From NCBI GenBank assembly GCA_028565635.1, contig JAOXYB010089718.1:1-22272 (forward strand): a stretch of 22,272 nucleotides of DNA, given 5' to 3'. The stretch is from Phoronis ovalis. Taxonomy: Eukaryota; Phoronida; Phoronidae. Within the stretch, counting starts at the first letter, position 1; every line of letters begins with the position of its first letter. The position numbers and the translations under genes are program-made. Shown in pieces: positions 10,818 to 19,083 of the stretch. Below the pieces are notes generated by a model. That model searched no databases. It was not told the origin of the DNA and worked only from the letters and a program-made list of their open reading frames with translations.

Positions 10818-12479
10818 TTAAACTTTTGCATCAGTGAGTCCTGCCTCTGCACCTAATGGTATTTCGATATGAATATTTTGTGTTCGTTTTGATGCAGCTG
10901 AACTTTTATCTCCAAAAGAGTCGTCCTGCTCTAATTCAATTCCTTCGTCATTATCATGAATCGACTCTGTCGCTTCCGCCACCTCAGTCGCCCACTGCGG
11001 TATGTCCACATAACGTTTGACAGGAGACGGCCTGTTCCACTCGATAACGCTCTGTAAGGCTTTCGATTCAGGATCAATTATAACGGTGGGCGACTCGTGA
11101 ACATGAGTCGCAGTTACTTCAACTGTTTTCTTTGAATGATAATACTGAGCATATGCGTGAGCAGATTTATACTCTTTATCTTCTAAGACTGGTGACGTTT
11201 GCCTTGCTGCAGTTTTTGGTGTTTTGACGACAGTCCGTGATACAGGCCTATATCGTCCTCGCTCACGTTTAAGGGGGCGAGTCTGTACTATTGGAATATA
11301 GTCTTTTCTCGGAGTAATTTTGTCTATAGATTGCTTAAGACGAGAGTACAGGCAACCATTTTCACCTTCTAGCTTCTTTCTTTGGTCGCCTGCAGAAAAA
11401 CAGTTATTGTTTGAAAGAATTGCTTTTTTAAAATAATCCTTTTTGTTTGATCATTTTTGTTACAAAGTTGCTATGCATATTTTATGATTTATCATTTCCT
11501 TACAACTGAAAAACCCATAACGCTTCTGTCAAAAAAACATTAAAAAGTTAAACCTTATATGAAACGGTTGCATTCCTATTATGTCTAGTCTGTAATCGAG
11601 TGTTAATTAAGAAGTAAAAGATATTGTCGAATTGAGGTAGTGTTATTGTATTAACTTAATTTACAAAGATACAAAAGCAACCATAATTGTGCAGTGTCTG
11701 ATTCAACATAAAATCTATATACGATCTACTAAATACTATATTCATACATGTATTACTATATATGGACACCTGTTTAACTTACCAGTAGTGAGGCTATTGA
11801 CTTCTAATGGAGTTTCCACTACTTGCTTTGAGAGAATCCTAGCTCTTTCAAACAACTGCTGTCTACTTACTGACAGTCTGCTCATTGAGGTAGCTGCTTT
11901 TTGTCTGTGATGCCACTCATCAGGAGCCGTTTTTAGCCGAGGTAGTTCTTTGCACACCTCCAATCTTGGAGATTCTTGATCTTTAGTTCCATAAGTGTTT
12001 CTGTATGACACATCGGGAGCTGTTGAGGGTTTGTTGTGATCTGAATTTCGCCAGTCATAACTTTGAAATTTAGCTAAGATTTCCGTCACGTTTGAGTCTT
12101 CTCGAGAAAAATCTAATGTTGTTCTTTCATTTGTTCTCATTTGATCATTCAAGCGCGGCGAGGATTTCGGTTGTGAAGGAAAAAAACCTGGTAACTTATG
12201 CCGATCAGTAGAGTATTTACTACCGTGATCGCTGTAATAGTCCGAGCTGGTAGAATCGAATTGTGTATAATTTCTTGGCAAAGGAGTTTTTTGTGTGTTA
12301 TATTTAATCGTCTTCCACTGCAACTCTCGTAATTGTGAGCGATCATGTAAAGTCCGTCCAGTAACAACAACACCTTTGCAATGATCTCTCGGTGTAACTA
12401 TATGCTTCTTTGCATCAGAGTCGATTGGAGGTGATTTACCGCGTATCACAAAACGTGGTGAGTGCGTAACACTAATCAT
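10818..12479 (-). CDS. Uncharacterised polar, apparently disordered protein, 422 aa
   Basis: Two coding exons, 11783-12479 and 10818-11389, are joined by a donor (ACTACTG|GTAAGT) and an acceptor (TTTTTCTGCAG|GC) that together restore a Gly codon (G233). The protein is rich in Ser, Thr, Arg, Lys, Asp and Pro, with no signal peptide, membrane segment or recognised domain. The most ordered-looking part is about 184-232 (EWHHRQKAATSMSRLSVSRQ, then a helical FERARILSKQVVE). The middle carries basic patches (PRKDY, RPLKRERGRYRPVSR) and the C-terminus is acidic (NDEGIELEQDD). The start at 12479 opens the long exon; an AG at 12485-12486 could be the acceptor of a 5'UTR intron. It is divergent from the 434-aa gene at 15299. 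Scaffold or cytoskeletal roles are possible, but nothing in the sequence decides it. Confidence 0.8.
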
Positions 12480-15298
12480 ATTTACTAGTATACAGGTATG
12501 TCATGAAATAAAACATTTTGAAATTCTTACGCATTTAAAAGTACATCTTTTCAACATCGATTATGCTGAGTGGTGCATTTTAGTTGATGACAAAAGAATC
12601 GAAGATAATTTCCTAGAAACACACAATTGTAAGATGTTGGCGAATTTTCTCGATCTACAAGTTTATACCAGAGTTCTCCTTACAGGCAAGCGAACTTTCA
12701 TATGTCATTAAAACTAATCTGAACGTAGTTTATGAATTTTAATTAAATATCTGTTTAATTCCTCCATGCGCTTTAATTTAAAATCATCGTATCACACACA
12801 GTGATTGCTGCATCCAGTAGTGAAAACTTGTGTACTGCATACACATTTGAAAACTAATTTGAATTTCTTATGGTGTCGAATTCTGTACTTTGTCGTAGTT
12901 TTGAACCTTCATGTAAACACTTTGTGTGTAAGATATTGTTTCCGTTGTTTGGTCAAATATCGCCTTACAAGAAACAAGTTTATATTTGGCGAACAGTCGG
13001 CAAACTACTACTACTATTGCTTATTCAATATTTATGATGAAGAAAATTGAAAAATGGTTCACGTGACCGATACATACGGTTTCTGAGTTACAATACTGAT
13101 TATCCAAGAGATTATCATATTGAAATCCATATGACATGTCTTGCCAATTACAAATAACCTTTAATCTCTAGCTCCCCTTCCTAACAACCAGATTTATATC
13201 ATATATTATTGTCCTTTGTGTTGTCCTTTATAATATATTTATATAGCCTGCGCGTTTATCCATGTTAGTTTATTTGTGTTTAATAAGTAAAAGTCCAAAT
13301 GTTATTCATGAAACTAGATCAACTATATATGCCTTTTTATCCCGGGCTTTTTATATACCATTTTATAATAATATAAACATGAATTTGAATAAAGTACGAA
13401 ATTACGCGTTGGTCTTTCACGATATTACCTTCTGTACTTTGTTAGATGTTGTCTGACTGAGGTCCGTCACTGCCTTTTTTCTTAACTCTTTTATAGATGG
13501 CAAGATGCTTTAAAAACATTTGATACTGAGACGAATAAACCATAGCATTCTCAGGTATAATAGAAGCGATAATATTTTATTAACTTGTATATTTAGTGGG
13601 TCTTAAAACAAAGAAGCAACCGGTGATGATGCAATTTTGTCTATTTGCCTAAACCAGTTTTCATGCGTTTTTTGTCGAAGGACAAAATATATTTTGTCAT
13701 ATATAATCTATTTTATATTTCGAGTGATTCGTTAAAAATAACGTAATCGAAATTGATAGTTGAAACGCAAGAGAGACTAATGTGAAAAAGATTGATGATG
13801 GGATGCTAAAATTTAGTCTGCACATGAACATGATTTATTCCGGGTTTATTCTGTCGATTACAAATAAAACGCGTTTAAAAACTAAAAATGTTCTAGTCAG
13901 TGCTTGGGTCACTGAAAGATCGCTTGTTATGTTTGAAAGAGGTAGTAATTATTCAATTGTATCCCCGGCTTTAGTTACAGAAAATTATGCAAAAACCGAT
14001 TAATCTAATTGGTTATCGAGTCTGGTGACGTCACCAGACCAATTGTTCTCATTAGGCTAAATACGGTTGCTGAACACTTAATAACGCTAAATGAACACTA
14101 AAAAAGTCTTTAAACACGGCGGTGAATAGAATCATAACACAACATAAATGGATATTAAAAGTGTTTCTTAAAAGATTTGTTTCCAAGTTGACGAGCTGGA
14201 AACTGCACGAGTCTCCTGCTGCGCTGTTTGAGAACTGATTTTAAGATAGGTTATAGCTAACGTTAACTCCATTAAAGGCAGGTATGGAAATATTATTTAA
14301 CTTTTTTGAAGTAATTTATAGTTTGAAAAATAATAAAAATTATGTTACTTGAATTATAATCAACTGAATTGAGCTTAGTATGGATTTCGTTAGAATTATT
14401 TCTCCCGGATCGCTTAAAATTTGCTACTGGAAATGTGCTTCATTATATATACTATTTTATAAACATATGAAATAGCTTGGTCATTTCTCATTAAAATACA
14501 TATAATTAAAGTATTCAGTTTTGTTGCTAAAAATAGATATTGTCGATGTTGAATATATTTGAGTATTAAAGTCAATAGATTCATCCTCATTTTGATAATG
14601 TTATTATGTAGATAAAGTGCTATATGACATTTGAAAGATTACTGTCCAAGGTGTTCTTAGCACAGTCAGAACGAAATAAAACATTGATAAAAGCTATCTA
14701 TTTGGCCTTAAGACACGCATCCTCGTTAAATTGACTTAGTTTTATGCTTAAACTATTTGCTTTGGATTCACCGTGGTATGCACTTTAATATTACTATACA
14801 TACTGGGTAACAGTGAAGAAAAAAGATGCTTTACACTTGATTAACTTGTATTTCGGAGGTGTGATATCATTTTATTCTAGCACTGTATATATACTAACTT
14901 CTGGAGATAATCAATCTGTGTGTGTGTTGTGACTAAAAACACATTTGAGAGCGAACTATTCTAATTATTTTCAAAAGAAGCTAAAAAGACATCCGATGTG
15001 CCTCTTAAAAAAACATGATGCCAAATAGACGCTATAATGCCTCGATTCTAAAGCCGACTTAGGATCTTTGCTTACAACAAAGGAAAGCATGTTAATTTTT
15101 TTTAAGATAGATAAAGTATTTAACACTATTCGGCATGTTTGCTTTTTGTAAACGCTGTGGACTTTGGTATGTTAGACAAAAGGTGGTACAAGTTCTACAT
15201 ATATATTGTTGACAATCTTTTACATATCTAGGTTTATGATGGATCATTGTGGTAAACTTTGACGATGGCTAGGCATTAGATTCATCCTTGTCAATGTT
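12480..15298. other. Intergenic region between two divergent genes
   Basis: About 2.8 kb separates the head-to-head start codons. Short open frames here (for example 12805-13050 and 13782-14003) have no recognisable content and no supporting splice sites. The notable feature is the CRE palindrome at 14020-14039. A donor-like AAAGGCAG|GTATGG at 14281/14282 could end a 5'UTR exon of the plus-strand gene. Confidence 0.5.
14008..14043. promoter_or_regulatory. CRE-centred palindrome with inverted flanking CCAAT boxes; candidate bidirectional promoter
   Basis: GTCTGGTGACGTCACCAGAC (14020-14039) is a perfect 20-bp palindrome whose centre is a consensus CRE, TGACGTCA. It is flanked by ATTGG (14008-14012) and CCAAT (14039-14043), which are inverted NF-Y-type boxes. 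The site lies near the midpoint of the two divergent start codons (12479 and 15299). CRE plus CCAAT is a common pairing in metazoan promoters. The role here is inferred from position and symmetry. Confidence 0.5.
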
Positions 15299-16990
15299 AT
15301 GACTGCCATCGAAAAGTTACAGATACACGGGTACAGCCCAGTACCGAGTAATGTTAGTGATGTCAGTAGTTGTCACGGTTCCATCAGCCCAAGGCTTCTT
15401 GATACACCGAGAAGGCGTCCAATATATACGACGGAAGGCGTTAACGGAGAAATTTCCAGAATACTTAACGAGGAACTTTCAAAAGGAACTTATAACATCC
15501 AGGTTAGTCTATTCCTACATGAACAACTCTTTTAAACAATGATACGGAAACAAACGAGTTTATACAGTAGACTTAAAATTTTGTGTTAATTAAATTTCGA
15601 TGTAAGCTGTCTTTAAGTATTAATTGTGAAGTATGGATATAAAATAGAGATTTTTTATAAATAGCTGCATGAATATATTATTCGAATGCATACACTTTTG
15701 ATAATAAGTTACTAGCAACCTTTTAAAAGTTCAAACTGCGTTTATAGTGAGAAACATGTATGAAAAAGCCTGAAAACAACCACATTTCTTCCGAATATCT
15801 TTAATAAAGCTTAATTATCTTTCAATTAAAAAGTATGATTAATTAAAGAGGATGTCAACTAATTTATTGAAATAACTTATTGATTATAGTTAACCAATGG
15901 GACGCCAGTAGTAAAACGGATGGAATACTTTGCCAAGATGCGATCTGCTAATTCAAGATTATCATCTTACGATGATAATAAAAATAACGGTATTGAATGT
16001 GCATTTGTAATCGAGGGCAAGCAAGTAAAATCAAAAGTGGAACATCCGCATTATAAAATAAATCAAGAAAACATCATACCGAATTTGTCCCCGAAACAGC
16101 GCCCTCTGGTGGATACAACGGCAAGGAAGCTTTACCATGATAAATCTTCCGAGAAAAGTCCAGATGGAAGTTCAAATAGTCAAAAAGAAAGTAGTGACGA
16201 AGGAAGTGCCACGACTTTGCCAGTCTTGAATATGTATACTGCAGCGGGATATTCACGGAGTCTTCAGACACGCTCATATTGCCATCGAAATTTCCCTTGC
16301 GCTCCTGGAGAATTAGAAGTTATGAGGGCGACACTAGCTCCAGAATCCATATCGCACGCGGATGATGACGCAGAACTTAATTCTGCGTGGGACAGTTCTG
16401 ATGACACTTTTATAACAAAGAGAAGATATAAGAGAAAATATTACAAAAAAGACCAAATGGAAGGACCAAATATAAGCGACTTGGAGTTATGTCTGAACAT
16501 TAAACCTTCTGTTCAAAATGGTAGCGAAAGAGCAGAGAGAGAAATAAAACTTAAGCACAACACACAGTGTATGTTAAGACAAGGTACGAATATTAATAAC
16601 CCGTACAAACATATGGGCAACTCAAAAAAGCTAAACCAAACTCTGAAACAGAATCAACAATTTAAATCTGTTGAAAGTTATTTGCAATATCGCAATAAAT
16701 GTGAGCGTAACCCCTCTAGGACACCATTTATTAATACTACAGCTGTTCATCCAGCTAATTTAAATACTTTACACGTATCGGATGCTAAATTGCTCAAAAT
16801 TGTTAATGACAGTAATAAACCAGTAATGTCAAAGAAATCGAGTGCTAAATATTACGATGTGGCCGTTAATAAAGATCTGGAGGAGTATTTCCAAGTGCGA
16901 ACTCATCGAATATTAGAGCCTAAGTCTTCTGGAAAAAGTAACACGCGCATTGAAAGTGTAGCCGAACAAGACGAGACACTGGAGGAATAG
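15299..16990 (+). CDS. Uncharacterised polar, apparently disordered protein, 434 aa
   Basis: Two exons, 15299-15502 and 15890-16990, join in phase 0 (AACATCCAG|GTTAGT and GATTATAG|TTAACC), and the frame stays open through the join. The first 100 residues look the most structured (EGVNGEISRILNEELSKGTY, then TPVVKRMEYFAKMRSANSRL). The rest is low-complexity: Ser/Asp-rich (SSDEGS, DDDAEL, WDSSDDTF), a basic run RRYKRKYYKK, and Asn/Gln/Lys-rich sequence to the end. No signal peptide, membrane segment or known domain was seen. The ATG at 15299 is the first in its frame after a stop at 15260-15262; an upstream non-coding exon is possible. It is similar in size and exon number to the divergent 422-aa gene, but I saw no sequence similarity between the two. 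Confidence 0.8.
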
Positions 16991-17704
16991 CCATTTATCA
17001 CACCAGCTTAGTTAATTATATACTATACTTTGCAGAATATCGTATTTATCCAAATCAGTAGAGATCATTCTCGGCCGGGGTAGCCCACATTTTATTACTT
17101 GCAAATAAATCGCAATAGAAGTCCGCTATAATTCTTTATAAAAAGGAATCATAGTGATTTGGGATAACTGAAAATATAGTTATAGTTCCTGTATATTTCC
17201 TGCTGTACATATTCCGTACAAGAGATTGATATCAAATGCGGTCCTAGTCACCAAGCAACATTGAGGATCAAGAGGCGTGCCAATAAGTGCATGTAGGGAA
17301 ATACTCGAAGATATGTTATTCAAATACAATGCGCATCGTAAATTACACAGAATCAAGTAAACTAATATACGTTTTTGATTGGCTTTCAAGTTCACTCCTC
17401 ACAGTGTAATTCATATTCACTGGAACAAAACGATTGGAGAAAACGTATGATAATTATATGTCAGTAAGGGGGGGGGGGGTTCGTCAGACCCCTGCACAGG
17501 TCAAATAGCTTTAACTTGCGTGCATCTCTGACAAAGAAAAAGAAAATAAGTGTCTCCCCGAGAACATGGAGTTCCGTCTAGATTTACTCTTGAACGATAA
17601 TTGGAGTCTCGCAAAAGCACACTTTTCTGTAATATAGTAGCTAGGTTTATTGTAGGACATTGTGAGCTGTAAAAGTGCCCATCTTGCAGTGGAAATCCTA
17701 TAAC
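16991..17704. other. 3' flank of the 434-aa gene; no gene seen
   Basis: Contains the AATAAA at 17104 and a run of 12 G residues at 17468-17479. Short minus-strand frames at 17180-17395 and 17511-17894 have no recognisable content; the latter runs into the transposon at 17713. Confidence 0.5.
17104..17109 (+). terminator. Polyadenylation signal (AATAAA) of the 434-aa gene
   Basis: AATAAA lies 114 bases after the stop codon at 16988-16990, a typical distance for a short 3'UTR. A further AATAAA near 18440 leaves room for a longer transcript. Confidence 0.5.
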
Positions 17705-18101
17705 GATTGAATCCCGGGAGGGTACTCAAGGTATTTTTTGGTGGGGGTGTGCAGCCCAGTTGAAAATTTTGGATTTGGATTGTATACTTCTTACTGTAAT
17801 TTTTTGGATTGCTACCGTATAGAAATTCAAAAATTTGGATTGCTACCCGCTGCTTACAGCAAATAATTTGAATTAATTTTAGGTTTGTAGCCATAAAAGG
17901 ATTTTTGAAATTTTTGGTTTGTATTAGTCAGTTTGCGTAAAAATGGATTGCTACTCAAATATTTTAAAATTTGGGATTGCTACCCTTGTATTTTAAAAAA
18001 TTTGGATTGGGTTTGCTACCGCAAGCTAATATTTTGGATTGGGTTCCGCGGCACATCCACGTATTCAAAAAAACATGAGTACCCCGCCCCGGGGATTGAA
18101 T
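17705..18101. mobile_element. MITE-like non-autonomous DNA transposon with 8-bp target duplication
   Basis: The direct repeat GATTGAAT (17705-17712 and 18094-18101) flanks a 381-bp element, 17713-18093. Its ends are imperfect inverted repeats of about 40-45 bp: CCCGGGAGGGTACTC at the left, and CCCGGGGCGGGGTACTC on reading the right end in reverse complement, followed by partly matching T-rich sequence and TGTGC/TGTGCC. An 8-bp duplication is typical of hAT-type elements, though P and Merlin elements also make 8-bp duplications, so the superfamily is open. There is no transposase frame. The interior is a degenerate array of GGATTGCTACC units spaced about 30 bp apart. Confidence 0.8.
17777..18048. 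repeat. Degenerate ~30-bp tandem array inside the MITE
   Basis: The motif GGATTGCTACC or a close variant starts at 17777, 17806, 17837, 17882, 17916, 17945, 17974, 18004 and 18036. Most steps are 29-34 bp and one is 45. The segments between are A/T-rich (AAAATTT-like). All units point the same way, so this is a tandem array rather than part of the terminal inverted repeats. Confidence 0.75.
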
Positions 18102-19083
18102 GGCACGAGGTAATACCGAAATGATTATCTACTGTACATGTAACTCGTGCCAAAGTATTATAGATTCTTGACGATTACCTTGAATTTTAGTTGATTGCTT
18201 GTGCTGAAAAATTGTTAAATCCCGTATTTCTCTCTTTTGTATATATTTGCTGTCAGATTTGATAATCATATTTTAAGTAACTTTGTTTTTGTTATATTAT
18301 TTAACCTTTATATTTTCTAGATCTGAATATTTGCTCATCGGATTTAATTACATGTTTGTTGAACCGTATCAAAAATGCAATGATAAAGATAAAATGTTAT
18401 ATTGTAATGATTAAGTGCGTATACTTTTTATCAAGCTCGAATAAAAATATGTAAAAAAAATAGAATATACAAGTGTGTTTTTTTTTGTTTTGTTCATCTC
18501 ACGGTTTCTGGGCAGCCAATCTGATAACATAGTTTCATGCACTTCATGTATACTCAATGAGTTGCGCGCCACCTGCCGTCAGTTAAACTAAATTGGTGGT
18601 CGAAAATTTATTTTTTACCAAAGATCCTATAGTGACAAAGTCCCAAATGTGTATACCTCTGAAAGACCTCTATGTGCCCATTTTGACTTTTCCTGGTTCG
18701 TTTTATAAAATTAAAAAGGTTTTAGGACGCAAAAACCTTGTTCAATACACTTTATTGTTGATATACATGATGTTCTGTCATGCAAAAAATCTTCAATCTA
18801 TTATTAAACGTAATGTAATAGAAAATAAACTATATTTTAATTTATTATATTAAATAACATGTGTACATTAATTTTAATTTTAACGCAGAAAAAAAATAAT
18901 ATTACCACCTTCAAAATTATGTCTATAATATTACATATGTGATTTGATCGCCATTTAACATTTTTCTCCATTTTAACGCAGGATACCCCAAAAAACAATA
19001 ATATTTCCTTTAAAAAATGGCTAAAAAAATAAGTTCGAGTTTTATTCTGTAAATGTCCTAATGTTATTGAATTATTGTTTCTT
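18102..19083. other. Non-coding region between the MITE and the PLAC8 gene
   Basis: AT-rich, with an A run near 18453 and a T run near 18478. TTTTAACGCAG occurs twice (18879-18889 and 18972-18982). An 86-codon plus-strand frame at 18593-18853 has no recognisable content. The end next to 19084 should be the 3'UTR of the PLAC8 gene. Confidence 0.45.
19041..19046 (-). terminator. Candidate polyadenylation signal (AATAAA) of the PLAC8 gene
   Basis: AATAAA on the minus strand lies about 40 bases beyond the stop codon at 19084-19086. The assignment is by position. Confidence 0.45.

Noticed and set aside
10818-11009. 63-codon GTG-initiated minus-strand ORF
   Set aside because: It is the 3' part of the second exon of the 422-aa gene, which is open up to its acceptor at 11390.
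13782-14003. Plus-strand 73-codon ORF
   Set aside because: Short, with no recognisable motif and no plausible splice partners; it lies just before the CRE palindrome, in presumed promoter DNA.
17511-17894. Minus-strand 127-codon ORF
   Set aside because: It spans the left end and the interior repeats of the MITE, and the repeat array explains its openness.
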